Shown: positions 30,195 through 38,692 of the stretch, piece after piece | How positions within the stretch are numbered: the first letter of the stretch is position 1 | How the letters are laid out: every line of letters starts with the position of its first letter | Source: Deinococcus metalli | GTDB taxonomy: Bacteria > Deinococcota > Deinococci > Deinococcales > Deinococcaceae | Reading direction: 5' to 3' | DNA: 64,000 bases | Assembly (NCBI RefSeq): GCF_014201805.1 | Contig: NZ_JACHFK010000002.1 | Coordinates: 248,001-312,000, forward strand | The notes under the pieces: model-generated | The model's database searches: none | Told to the model about the DNA's origin: nothing | What the model saw: the letters and a program-made list of their open reading frames with translations, nothing else | Translations under genes and position numbers: made by a program

Positions 30195-30232
30195 CGCGCC
30201 CCCGGGCTCCGCTACGGAACGCCGGGGGCGCG
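30195..30232. terminator. Bidirectional terminator between the two GH114 genes
   Basis: An 11-bp perfect stem (CGCGCCCCCGG, 30195-30205, with CCGGGGGCGCG, 30222-30232) encloses a smaller TCCG/CGGA hairpin. It lies between convergent stop codons. Confidence 0.75.
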
Positions 30233-30240
30233 CTCGGCGC

Positions 30241-31626
30241 TCAGTTGCAGGTCTGGCGCAGGTAGCCGCTCATGCCGGGCGCGACCAGGTCCAGGTCGCG
30301 TTTCATGGCGTTCACGCCCTGGCCCGAGAACTGCGTGCAGTTGAGGCTGAGGCCGGACTTGTACTCGACGTCCAGCGCCAGCTTGCCGCGCTTGGTGTAC
30401 TCCGCCAGCGCCGCGCACTCGCCGTATTCCTGGCACTGCTCGTTGAGGATGCCGTCGAACTTCTCGACCATCATCTTGCCGGTGCGGTCCCTGAGCAGGA
30501 TCTTGTCCGGGCCGTTCTTCTGGAACACGGCCAGGCCCGCGGCGTGCGCGGCGTCGGCCACCCAGCCGTTGAAGTCGATCTGCTGCTGGGTGGTGATGCG
30601 CCCGCCCGAGACGTTCTCGTCGTTCTGGAGGTTGTCGGGTTCCACCGCGTCGAAGCCCTTGGCCTTGCACATCGCAAAGCGCTTGTTCAGGATCGTGGCG
30701 AGCACCGAGTTGCTCTTGAAGACATCCGTCACGTCCAGGAAGTACTCCTGGGGCCAGTCGGGGTCCTGCTGGATCTTCAGGTAGTCCGGGTACTGGCTGG
30801 AATCGGGCCGGCCGGGCTCGTAGCTGCCGACGTCCAGGTAACACACGGTGTACAGACCCTGTGCCTTGAGCTGCGCCACCTTCGCGGCGGTGGTGTCGAA
30901 GCCGTCCACGTCGATCAGCACCGCGCCGGACGGCACGTTGATGTTGCTGTCGCCGCCCGCACCGATCTGCCAGTCCCAGCTGACCTTCCCGCTGGGGGGC
31001 GGGGTGATCCCGGGGACGATGGTCGGTGCCGGTGCCGGCGTGGGGGCGGGGGCAGGCGCGGGAGCCGGTGCCGGGGCGGGCGCAGGGGATGGGGCGGGCG
31101 CGGGGGCCGGTGCGGGTGCCGACCCCGTCTTGGGCACGAAGCTCAGGTAATCGACCACGGCGGCGCGGCGTGTGGTGGTGTCGCCGTTGACCAGGCGCAC
31201 GGTGAGCGTGTCACCGGTGTTGAGCTGGAAATGGCCGAAGTACACCGTCGTGAAGGTGCTGCTCGACAGCGTCTGGCGGGCAAGTTCCTGGCTGCCCCGC
31301 ATCAGGCTCACGATCGGCTGGCCAGCGCCCCGGGCGCGGATGCTCACGGCGGTGTCGCCGGACTGGAAGGAGGACGGAAGCGCGAAGGACACGCTGCTGC
31401 CCGGCGCCCGGAGCTTCACGGCCTGGCCGCCGGTCGCGCTCGAGTCGTTGATGGTCACGGCGCCCGAGGTGGTGCCGGGGTTGACCACGGTCAGCGCGGC
31501 CAGCGCCGTGCTGGCTTCGATGGTGGTGGTGTCGGGGGCGCTGGCCTGGGGAACCCGGCCCTGCTGTCCGCACGCGCTGATCAGGAGTGTGATGAGTGAA
31601 ACACACACGGGGAGGCTACGTCGCAT
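30241..31626 (-). CDS. Secreted lipoprotein: carbohydrate-binding domain, Ala-Pro linker, GH114 hydrolase
   Basis: A 461-residue lipoprotein (LLISAC, Cys19). A beta-sandwich carbohydrate-binding-like domain covers about 45-165, an Ala-Pro linker 168-201, and a GH114 barrel about 210-461. D331 in AVEPDN and E396 in GILNEQC fill the catalytic positions. It would cleave alpha-1,4-linked galactosamine polymers at the cell surface. It is convergent with the exopolysaccharide operon that carries a second GH114, so it is likely part of the same system (release, remodelling or turnover). Confidence 0.88.
   Translation of the reverse strand: MRRSLPVCVSLITLLISACGQQGRVPQASAPDTTTIEASTALAALTVVNPGTTSGAVTINDSSATGGQAVKLRAPGSSVSFALPSSFQSGDTAVSIRARGAGQPIVSLMRGSQELARQTLSSSTFTTVYFGHFQLNTGDTLTVRLVNGDTTTRRAAVVDYLSFVPKTGSAPAPAPAPAPSPAPAPAPAPAPAPAPTPAPAPTIVPGITPPPSGKVSWDWQIGAGGDSNINVPSGAVLIDVDGFDTTAAKVAQLKAQGLYTVCYLDVGSYEPGRPDSSQYPDYLKIQQDPDWPQEYFLDVTDVFKSNSVLATILNKRFAMCKAKGFDAVEPDNLQNDENVSGGRITTQQQIDFNGWVADAAHAAGLAVFQKNGPDKILLRDRTGKMMVEKFDGILNEQCQEYGECAALAEYTKRGKLALDVEYKSGLSLNCTQFSGQGVNAMKRDLDLVAPGMSGYLRQTCN
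31024..31125 (-). repeat. Ala-Pro hexanucleotide repeat encoding a linker
   Basis: Imperfect repeats of GCGCCC/GCACCG-type codons giving about 34 alternating Ala and Pro residues between the binding domain and GH114 barrel. It is coding and length-variable by nature; slippage here would change linker length in frame. Confidence 0.8.
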
Positions 31627-32015
31627 GGGCGGCAGGTTAAACGTGTAATGACCGCGCGAAGTATTAAAAATCCGACATCCATCAATGGGGGATGGGCCTC
31701 TTTTTCGTATTTGAGAGTTTCGTGTAAATAGTCACGTTCATCTAATGAGTCAAATCGGCATGAATATGCACCTGGGGGCTTCTTGAGTGTGATCTGGCCG
31801 GCGTTGCCGAGAATGGACGCGGCTTCACCTTGGACTCAGAAAGCTCACATTTTTGATGGTGCCCCCGGATGGCTGCCCCCACCGCTCCCAGTCGGCCGGT
31901 CTCATGCCGGCTCACCCCCTTCAGGTGAGGAGGGGGCCGGTGGGACCCCGATCCGTCATGGTGACGTCCTCCATGATTGAAAGAATGAAGATTTAATAAA
32001 CAGCTGTCGGTGGGC
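31627..32015. other. Regulatory spacer upstream of the GH114 lipoprotein
   Basis: 389 bases without a gene, strikingly AT-rich at 31636-31770. The promoter of the GH114 lipoprotein must lie here (minus strand), but no clean -35/-10 pair was found. Hairpins near the right side (CTCACC/GGTGAG at 31911-31929; CGTCA/TGACG at 31944-31956) lie downstream of the regulator gene's stop and may terminate it. Confidence 0.5.
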
Positions 32016-34226
32016 TTACGTCCGCCCGTCCGTGACCGGCACCAGGACCTCGCCGCCCACATGCCACGAGGCGATGGTCAGGGCCACGTCGAGCGCGCGC
32101 ACCTGCACCTCCACCGGGCCGGACGCGCAGCGGCCCGCCAGCCTGAACCAGCGGCCCAGCGGCACCCGGCCGCCCTCGGCGCCCGCGTCCTCCCACACCT
32201 CGTCCGGGCGGTAGCGCAGCAGCGGCGCGCCGGGCAGCTGGATGCCCAGCGCGAAGCCCGGCTCGGCCGCGCCCAGTTCCGCCGCCTCGTGGAACACGTC
32301 CACCCGCGCCACGAGCTGCCACTCGCCCGCCGGAACCCGCGGCCAGTGCAGGCGCAGCAGCGGCGCGCGGGCGTGCACGCCGTAGCGCAGTACCTGGAGG
32401 TAACCGCCCTCGAGCGCCACGCGGTACCCGTTTCCGGTCCGCTGCTCACGCCGCGAGCCCGACGCGACCTCCAGGTGGGCGTGATGGCCGGAATGCAGCG
32501 CCACCGGCCCCCGCTGCGCCGCCACGGCCGCGCGCGCGGGCACCGGCCGCGCCTGCGCCGCCTGGGCCAGATCGGGCCGCGCCGCCCGCTGCGCGTAGTA
32601 CAGCGCCAGGGCGGCGTCCTCACGATCCTCCAAGTGGTGGCGGGCCATCTGGGCGCGCAGCGACCGCCGCTCCATGCTCGTGAGCATGCCCGACAGCGTG
32701 GCGCGCAGCGGCTCTCCTGCCAGGGATAGCTGGTCGTCCTGATCGCTTGACTGGTAGCGCAGGCTGGGCATCGCCACGCGTTCGGACGGCGCGGCCGTGG
32801 ACAGCAGGCCTCGCCGCTCGGCCTCCTCCAGCACGTCCGGCGCGTCGGGGCCGAGCAGCACCGTCGCCAGCGCCACGTCGAAGGCGCTGTGGATGGTGGC
32901 CAGGCGGGTCAGCGCTGCGCGCAGGCGCGGTTCCAGCCCCGCCACCTCGCCCAGCAGGACGTCCCGCACCTCATCCAGCAGCGACACCGACGCGAGGGTG
33001 TCCCCGACGCGCGCACCCAGCACCCGCCGGACCAGCGACTGTGCGAAGTACCCCCAGCCCTCGGACTGCTGCGCGATCACGATCGCCAGTTCCAGCCGCT
33101 GCTCGGCGCTGAGTGCTGGATCGGCGCGCGCCAGGAGCGCCAGGATCTCGGCCACGCCCAGCGGCGGCACACTCAGGCGGTGCACGCGGGCCGCGTCGAA
33201 GGTGGCGAGGTGCTGGTGCAGCGCTCCGCCGCCGTGCGTGCCGTACAGCAGCACCGCCAGCCGGCCGGGCAGCGACAGCGCCACCTGGAGGCTCCGCACG
33301 ACCGGCGCCGCCAGGGACGCGCCCACGTGGATCGCCACGAGCACCTTCTGGCCACTGGCCGCCACGCGCGTCCACGCCTGCACAAGCAGGTCGCCGGGTT
33401 CGCCGGCGGGCGCCGTGTCCGGCGCGGTCAGGTGCCACAGCTGGCGGCCCAGCACCGGCGCGAGCAGGTCGGGGTCGGCTGGCGCCCGGACGTCCAGCAG
33501 CTGCCAGCCGGCGTCGGCCGCGACCTGCTGGGCGATCTCCCGCAGGTCCGGCCAGCTGCGGTCCTCCACCGCGACGAGCTGGGGCGCGGCGGCGGCGCGG
33601 CGCAGGATGTCCCGCAGCTTCGCGCGCAGATCCGGCCGCTCGAAGGTCAGCCGGGTGGGCGGCGAGGCCGGCGTCGCCGGTACGGACAGGCCCTGCCGGT
33701 GCAGGTGCCCCTCGATCAGGGCCGCGCCGCCGCCGCCGCGCGCGAGCTGCCGCGTGTGGGCGCGGTGCAGGCGCTCTTCCACCACCTGCGCGATCACGGC
33801 CCGGCGGGTGTCCAGCCAGCTGCGGAAGGCCACGGTGCCCACGTCGTCCAGGCCGCTCAGCGGCAGGCCGCCGGACGCGGACAGCCACGCGCTCAGCTCG
33901 GACTCGGTGGCGTCGTCCGGCGCGGCGAGCCATTCGTCGAGGTCCGTGGCGACCTTCAGGTCCAGCATGGGTTCCCCGGCCGCGAAGAGGTTCAGGCCCC
34001 GCTGGCGCAGCCGGCTCAGCTCTACCCGCAGGTTGCGCAGCGCTCCGGAGGACTCCCACAGCAGATCCGCGACACGGTCACGGTGGTGCGGCCGGCGCTC
34101 CAGCGCCAGGTACGCCAGCAGGGCCAGCGATTTCACGGACAGGCGCACGGGCCGGCCATCGACGGTGCAGTAGGTGTGGCCCATCACGTGCAGCTTTACC
34201 GTCGCGGCGTCCGCGGGCACGCCGGT
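32016..34226 (-). CDS. Large transcriptional regulator with winged helix and degenerate STAND-like NTPase
   Basis: About 736 residues. An OmpR/SARP-type winged helix covers roughly residues 11-100 (VDGRPVRLSVKSLALLAYLAL, then VADLLWESSGALRNLRVELSRLRQRG). A BTAD-like helical region follows (100-185). The next domain begins like a STAND NTPase (LTFERPDLRAKLRDIL), but the Walker A loop is replaced by AVEDRSWPDL, so ATP binding is doubtful. The C-terminal 130 residues look like a beta-sandwich (YRVALEGGYLQVLRYGVHA). GTG 34226 is the best start for the DNA-binding domain; GTG 34217 is possible. Position beside the polysaccharide locus suggests it regulates that locus. Confidence 0.75.
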   Translation of the reverse strand, partial: TGVPADAATVKLHVMGHTYCTVDGRPVRLSVKSLALLAYLALERRPHHRDRVADLLWESSGALRNLRVELSRLRQRGLNLFAAGEPMLDLKVATDLDEWLAAPDDATESELSAWLSASGGLPLSGLDDVGTVAFRSWLDTRRAVIAQVVEERLHRAHTRQLARGGGGAALIEGHLHRQGLSVPATPASPPTRLTFERPDLRAKLRDILRRAAAAPQLVAVEDRSWPDLREIAQQVAADAGWQLLDVRAPADPDLLAPVLGRQLWHLTAPDTAPAGEPGDLLVQAWTRVAASGQKVLVAIHVGASLAAPVVRSLQVALSLPGRLAVLLYGTHGGGALHQHLATFDAARVHRLSVPPLGVAEILALLARADPALSAEQRLELAIVIAQQSEGWGYFAQSLVRRVLGARVGDTLASVSLLDEVRDVLLGEVAGLEPRLRAALTRLATIHSAFDVALATVLLGPDAPDVLEEAERRGLLSTAAPSERVAMPSLRYQSSDQDDQLSLAGEPLRATLSGMLTSMERRSLRAQMARHHLEDREDAALALYYAQRAARPDLAQAAQARPVPARAAVAAQRGPVALHSGHHAHLEVASGSRREQRTGNGYRVALEGGYLQVLRYGVHARAPLLRLHWPRVPAGEWQLVARVDVFHEAAELGAAEPGFALGIQLPGAPLLRYRPDEVWEDAGAEGGRVPLGRWFRLAGRCASGPVEVQVRALDVALTIASWHVGGEVLVPVTDGRT

Positions 34227-34412
34227 CACAGGTCGCGCGCATTCACCGGCTGGGCGGCGCGGGCCACGTGCGGCGCCGCATGGAGCCGGCGCCGAGCGCG
34301 GGACGGTCGGGCAGCGTGACGTGCCCCGGTGAGCGGGCACGGGCAGGAATGGGCGCAGGTCGACATCGGGTGCACTCCCAGCACAGGAAAGACGGGTCGG
34401 ACGCCAGCATGG

Positions 34413-34432
34413 CGGGCCGGAACGCTGGCCCG
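34413..34432 (-). terminator. Possible terminator of the type III PKS operon
   Basis: Stem CGGGCC/GGCCCG (34413-34418 with 34427-34432), 8-nt loop, in the 264-base spacer downstream of the monooxygenase stop (34491). On the minus strand it is preceded by a C-run, not followed by a T-run, so confidence is low. Nothing else was seen in 34227-34490. Confidence 0.3.
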
Positions 34433-34490
34433 GGGGGGACCATCAGAATACACGCCACACGCCGGGAATCCCGCCCAGATCGGCGCGGAG

Positions 34491-35633
34491 CTACAGGCCG
34501 CGCATGGTGAAGGCCCGCGCCAGCACGGTGTGGAGCGGACTGGTGAGGAGTCCCGCCATCAGCGCCTCGCGCGCCCGGCCCTCGGCGCCGCGCAGGGGGC
34601 GTCCCAGCCACATGTTCACCTCCGCCTGACGCGCGGCCCGGACCGCGGGCGGCCGCCGCGCCGCGGTGTATCCGTCCAGGGCCGCCGTGTCGCCCCGCAG
34701 CGCCGCCACCACGCGCGGCGCGAGGTCCTGGGCGTCCAGCCACCCGAGGTTCATGCCCTGCCCGCCGATGGGACTGACCTCGTGCGCGGCGTCGCCGGCC
34801 AGCACGATACGGCCCGACCGGAAGCGCGGCGCGAGGTGGCGGCGCACCGCGAAGGCGCTCAGCATGGTGCACTCCGCGGCGGGCACGTGCAGCCCCGTGC
34901 GAGCCGCGAGCAGCGCGGTCAGGTCGGACGGCCGGGCGTGCGCCAGCAGCGCCGGTGTCTGCGCCACCCAGCGCCGCTGGCCGCCCGGCAGCGGGAAGGA
35001 CTCGACCACGCCGCCCGCGCTGAGCGTGATCACGGCGTCCGCGGCGTACGTGGTGGTGTCGGGAAAGTCGCCCATCACATACGTCATGGGGTACGTGCGG
35101 CCGGGAAAGGGCACGCCGGCCGCGTCCCGGACCGCGCTGCGCCGGCCGTCGGCCCCGACCACGTAGCGGGCGCGCAGCGTGGACCGCCCGGACGCGGCGT
35201 GCACGCCGATCTCGACGTGGCCGTTCCGCTCACGCACCGCCGTGACCTCCACACCGCGCTGGAGAACCGGGGGGAGCCGAGCGCGCAGCGCCGCCTCCAG
35301 CCGCGCCTCGGTGTGCTGCTGCGGCAGCGCCAGCACGTAGGGGTGCGTGGCACTGGTGCCCGCGAAACTCAGCTCGCCCAGCGTGCCGGACGGGCCGCGC
35401 ACCACGCCCCGGCGGATCGTCACGCCGGCCCCCGCCAGTTCGTGGCCCAGGCCGCCCAGCGCGTCGAAGGCCTCCAGCGCGGGCGGGTGCAGGCCCACCG
35501 CGCGCGAGTGCGTGCTGACCGCGCTGCGCCGCTCCAGCACGCGCACATCCACCCCCGCCTGCCCGAGCAGCAGGCCCATGTACAGGCCCACCGGCCCGCC
35601 GCCGACCACCGCGACGTCGCAGGTCTCAGTCAC
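34491..35633 (-). CDS. FAD-dependent monooxygenase of the type III PKS operon
   Basis: A 380-residue class A flavin hydroxylase. It has the dinucleotide motif VVGGGPVGLYMG (9-20), the DG motif VVGADGRRSAVR and the GD motif VLAGDAAHEVSPIGGQGMNLG, all intact. Such enzymes hydroxylate phenolic rings, as SrsC does in streptococcal-type... phenolic lipid synthesis of Streptomyces. GTG 35633 overlaps the methyltransferase stop by 8 nt. It probably converts the alkylresorcinol made upstream into a hydroquinone or quinone. Confidence 0.88.
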   Translation of the reverse strand: MTETCDVAVVGGGPVGLYMGLLLGQAGVDVRVLERRSAVSTHSRAVGLHPPALEAFDALGGLGHELAGAGVTIRRGVVRGPSGTLGELSFAGTSATHPYVLALPQQHTEARLEAALRARLPPVLQRGVEVTAVRERNGHVEIGVHAASGRSTLRARYVVGADGRRSAVRDAAGVPFPGRTYPMTYVMGDFPDTTTYAADAVITLSAGGVVESFPLPGGQRRWVAQTPALLAHARPSDLTALLAARTGLHVPAAECTMLSAFAVRRHLAPRFRSGRIVLAGDAAHEVSPIGGQGMNLGWLDAQDLAPRVVAALRGDTAALDGYTAARRPPAVRAARQAEVNMWLGRPLRGAEGRAREALMAGLLTSPLHTVLARAFTMRGL

Positions 35634-36327
35634 GAGGAGCCCGCCACGTGAGCAGGGTGCGGAACGGAACCTGCCGCCGCGCCGTCCAGCCCGGCGGGGC
35701 CACGGCCGCGAGTTCCGCGGCCGTGTACGACCGCCGGATCGAGCGCAGGCCGTCCACGTGGATGAACGACCCCGGGAACAGCCGCGGCGTGACCAGCCGG
35801 TACGCGGCGTACGCCAGCGGGTGCCGCTCGATGTCGCCGTGGACCGCCACACCCGTGCACAGCGCCTCGGTGTCGTCCAGCAGGGCGGCCAGTTCGGCGG
35901 CGCTCAGGTGGTGCAGCACGTGGTTCGAGACCACCACGTCGAAGCGCTGCCCCTGGGCACGCAGGGCGGCGCTGCTGGCGTGCCGGTAGGTCACGCCCGT
36001 CGCCGCTCCCGTGCGGGCGTGGGCGATGGCCCGCGCGTCGGTGTCGATGGCCGTGACGTGCAGCGTCAGGCTGTCGCGCCGCGCCCAGCGCGCGAGTTGC
36101 CGGGCCACGTCGCCGCCGCCGCAGCCGATGTCCAGCACGCTGCCGCCGCCCCGCACGCGCAGGTGGGGCCGCAGGTCACGGGTGTAGACCCGCCGCCATC
36201 CGGCGATCAGCGCGTTGATGGTCCCGAAGGCGCGGTACGTGCGCTCCAGCCCGGCCGGGTCGCATGCCGGATCGTCCATCAGCTCGGGCAGGTGCTCGGC
36301 CCGCCGCCGCCAGCCGCGCAGGGTCAC
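35626..36327 (-). CDS. SAM-dependent methyltransferase of the type III PKS operon
   Basis: A 233-residue class I methyltransferase. Motif I is VLDIGCGGGD (65-73), and VVVSNHVLHHL forms motif IV. It starts by ATGA overlap with the polyketide synthase stop and its end overlaps the monooxygenase start. O- or C-methylation of a phenolic product is likely. The fold differs from the ICMT-like methyltransferase SrsB of Streptomyces, although the gene order is similar. Confidence 0.87.
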   Translation of the reverse strand: MTLRGWRRRAEHLPELMDDPACDPAGLERTYRAFGTINALIAGWRRVYTRDLRPHLRVRGGGSVLDIGCGGGDVARQLARWARRDSLTLHVTAIDTDARAIAHARTGAATGVTYRHASSAALRAQGQRFDVVVSNHVLHHLSAAELAALLDDTEALCTGVAVHGDIERHPLAYAAYRLVTPRLFPGSFIHVDGLRSIRRSYTAAELAAVAPPGWTARRQVPFRTLLTWRAPRD

Positions 36328-37448
36328 GGCGGTCCACCGCAGACCGTGAACACGCCCGACTCCACCGTCAGGCCCGGCCCGAAGGCCAGCGCCGCCACGC
36401 GGTCGCCGGGTGCCGCGCTCGTCAGCACGTCTTGCAGGATGAACAGCACCGTCGCGCTGCTCATGTTGCCGGCGCGGCGCAGCACGTCACGGGACGGCGC
36501 AAGTTGTCCGTCACTCAGGCCCGCGCTGGTCTGCACGCGGTCGAGGATCTGCCGCCCGCCCGGGTGGATCGCCCAGCGCTCCACGTCCGCCCAGCGCTGT
36601 ACTCCGGGCATGCCGGCGAGCAGGTCGTCCAGGACCGGGCAGAGGTTCGCCTCGATGATCTCGGGCACGTAGGTGCTGAGCACCATGTCGTAGCCCTGGT
36701 CGCCGATGGTCCACGCCATGTCGTGTTCGCCCACGCCCTCGGGCGTCAGGGTGCTGTGCAGCGCATCGACGCGCAGTGCGGGCGTGCCGGGCATGGGCGG
36801 GCGCGCGGACACCACCACGCCCGCCGCGCCGTCCGCGAACACCGAGTTCGCAATTAAGGTGTCCGGGTCGCCGGCCGAGTGCATGTGGACGGTGCACAGT
36901 TCCGCGCACACGACCAGCACCACGGCGTCCGGATCGGCTGCGCAGAACGCGCGGGCCATGCGCAGCGCCGGAAAGGCCGCGTAGCAGCCCATGAAGCCCA
37001 CGTGGAAGCGCTGGGTGTGGGGACTCAGGCCCAGCGCGCGCACAATCGCGTAGTCAGGCCCGGGGGCGTAGAAGCCCGTGCACGACACCGTGATCACGTG
37101 GGTGACGTCGGCGGCGCCAAACTGCGGACTCGCCTCGAGGGCGGCGCGCGCCGCCGCGACGAACAGCGGCGTGGCGTGTTCGATGTAGTACGCGTTGCGC
37201 TGCCCGGTGGTGGGCCGCCGCATCCCGCCGGTCGCCGGGTCGTAGAACAGGCCCGCCGGCGCTCCATCTGCGAAGTCCGGCACCACCGAATGCCGAGTGT
37301 CGATGCCCGAGTGGTCGAAGATACTGGTGGTGAGCCGCTGGCCCAGCCGGTCGAGTTCCGGCTGAGCGCGGATGACGTCCCGGATGCGCGTCTGCGCGTA
37401 CGCGGTCTCGGGCAGGACGCCGCGCAAGGCGTGCAGGTGGACGGGCAT
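36324..37448 (-). CDS. Type III polyketide synthase
   Basis: A 374-residue chalcone-synthase-fold enzyme. The catalytic triad is C155 (VGFMGCYAAFP), H295 (WAIHPGGRQ) and N328 (AGNMSSAT). It condenses a fatty acyl or other starter CoA with malonyl-CoA units into pyrones, resorcinols or phloroglucinols. A TAGACT box ends 6 nt before the ATG, so transcription may be leaderless. It leads a tight three-gene operon with a methyltransferase and a flavin monooxygenase. Long-chain resorcinol/quinone formation is inferred from this context. Confidence 0.93.
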   Translation of the reverse strand: MPVHLHALRGVLPETAYAQTRIRDVIRAQPELDRLGQRLTTSIFDHSGIDTRHSVVPDFADGAPAGLFYDPATGGMRRPTTGQRNAYYIEHATPLFVAAARAALEASPQFGAADVTHVITVSCTGFYAPGPDYAIVRALGLSPHTQRFHVGFMGCYAAFPALRMARAFCAADPDAVVLVVCAELCTVHMHSAGDPDTLIANSVFADGAAGVVVSARPPMPGTPALRVDALHSTLTPEGVGEHDMAWTIGDQGYDMVLSTYVPEIIEANLCPVLDDLLAGMPGVQRWADVERWAIHPGGRQILDRVQTSAGLSDGQLAPSRDVLRRAGNMSSATVLFILQDVLTSAAPGDRVAALAFGPGLTVESGVFTVCGGPP

Positions 37449-37454
37449 GGGCGC

Positions 37455-37460
37455 AGTCTA
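37455..37460 (-). promoter_or_regulatory. Leaderless -10 element of the type III PKS operon
   Basis: TAGACT on the minus strand, 6 nt before the ATG at 37448. No consensus -35 is visible upstream. Confidence 0.4.
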
Positions 37461-37509
37461 CGGGGCCGACCTGACGCGACCCCACGGCAGCGTGAAGGCA
37501 CACGGGGAA

Positions 37510-38673
37510 TCAGGCGCGGTCCAGGTCACCCAGCACCGCCGCGCCGTAGGCCGTGAACGCCGGGTCCTCGCCCGGCGGGTGCGTCAGGCCCGCCCGCGCG
37601 TCGCGCAGCAGCTTGCCCAGTGGCAACGCGTCCGTGAGGGCTCCGCCTCCAGCGGTGCGGACGGCGCGGTCTGTGGCATCCACGGCGGCGTTCGTGGCGA
37701 CCGCCTTGGCCGCGCCGATCAGCGGAATGGCCGCCGCGTCCGGGGCCAAGTCCCACGCGGCGGTGGCGTGCAGCAGCAGCGTGCGCGCGGCGAGCAGGTC
37801 GGCCGCGATGCGCCCCACGTTTTCCTGCACGCGCGGCAGCGTGGCGATGGGCGCACCCAGCGCGGTCGGCACACGCTCGCGGGCGTAGGTGCTCAGGGCG
37901 TCCAGGGCGGCCTCGCCCACGCCCAGGTAGGTTGCGGCCACCGCCGTCCAGAACCACGCGCTGCCCGCCGGGTGCGCGCCGGAGGGCGGCGCCTGGAGCG
38001 CGGCGGGCGCGCGGGTGAAGACCACGTCGTGACTGCCGCTGCCGCGCAGCGAGAGCGCGTCTCGCCACGTCGGCTCGATGCACACGCCCTCGCCGTGCAG
38101 GTCGATCCAGTACCGGCCCACCCGGCCGTCGGGCGTGGCCGCACTCACCAGCGCCCAGCGCAGTGCGCGCGCGCCGGTGCTCCACGTCTTGCGGCCGGTG
38201 ACCAGCCACTGCGCGCTCTCGAAGCCCGTGCCGTCCGGCACCGCCACCGTGCGCGGCAGGCCCCCGCGCGACGGACTGCCGAGTTCCGGCTCGCTCGCCA
38301 GGGCGTTCAGCAGTTCGCCGCGCCCGCCGGCCGCCGCCACCGCGTCCAGCAGGGCCGGGGGCAGGCTGCGGCCCTGGAACGCCGATCCCGTGACGTGCCC
38401 GTGCATGGCGAGCACCAGCGCGAGGCTCGCGTCAGCGCGGCCCAGGTCCAGCTGCGCCAGGGCGAACTGCGTCAGCGTCGCGCCCAGTCCGCCCGCGTCG
38501 GCGGGCAGCGTCAGCCGGGTATACCCGCTCGCAGACAGCGCGTGCGCGGCTTCCGGGGTGACGTCCTGCGCGGCCTCGCAGGCCGGCGCGTGCTCGCGGA
38601 TCGCGGCGGCCGTGCGCTCGACCACCTCGGCCTGCTCGGGCGTGAATTCGGGAGCGGACGGCGTGGCGGTCAC
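37510..38673 (-). CDS. Acyl-CoA dehydrogenase-family flavoprotein
   Basis: A 387-residue protein with the three-domain acyl-CoA dehydrogenase layout. An N-terminal helical domain ends near LVLAMHGHVTGSAFQ, a central beta domain has the FAD-contact segment VTGRKTWSTGARALRWALVSA, and the C-terminal helices include VATNAAVDATDRAVRTAGGGAL. The usual catalytic Glu region is not evident, and the TEP signature is altered (LASEPELGS). It may be a monooxygenase-type or non-canonical member. Lies between the MFS gene (20 nt) and the type III PKS (61 nt) on the same strand. Confidence 0.82.
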   Translation of the reverse strand: MTATPSAPEFTPEQAEVVERTAAAIREHAPACEAAQDVTPEAAHALSASGYTRLTLPADAGGLGATLTQFALAQLDLGRADASLALVLAMHGHVTGSAFQGRSLPPALLDAVAAAGGRGELLNALASEPELGSPSRGGLPRTVAVPDGTGFESAQWLVTGRKTWSTGARALRWALVSAATPDGRVGRYWIDLHGEGVCIEPTWRDALSLRGSGSHDVVFTRAPAALQAPPSGAHPAGSAWFWTAVAATYLGVGEAALDALSTYARERVPTALGAPIATLPRVQENVGRIAADLLAARTLLLHATAAWDLAPDAAAIPLIGAAKAVATNAAVDATDRAVRTAGGGALTDALPLGKLLRDARAGLTHPPGEDPAFTAYGAAVLGDLDRA

Positions 38674-38692
38674 CCCCGCAGCGTAGCGCCGC

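Noticed and set aside
31024..31125. Hexanucleotide repeat as a regulatory microsatellite
   Set aside because: It encodes the Ala-Pro linker of the GH114 lipoprotein and stays in frame.
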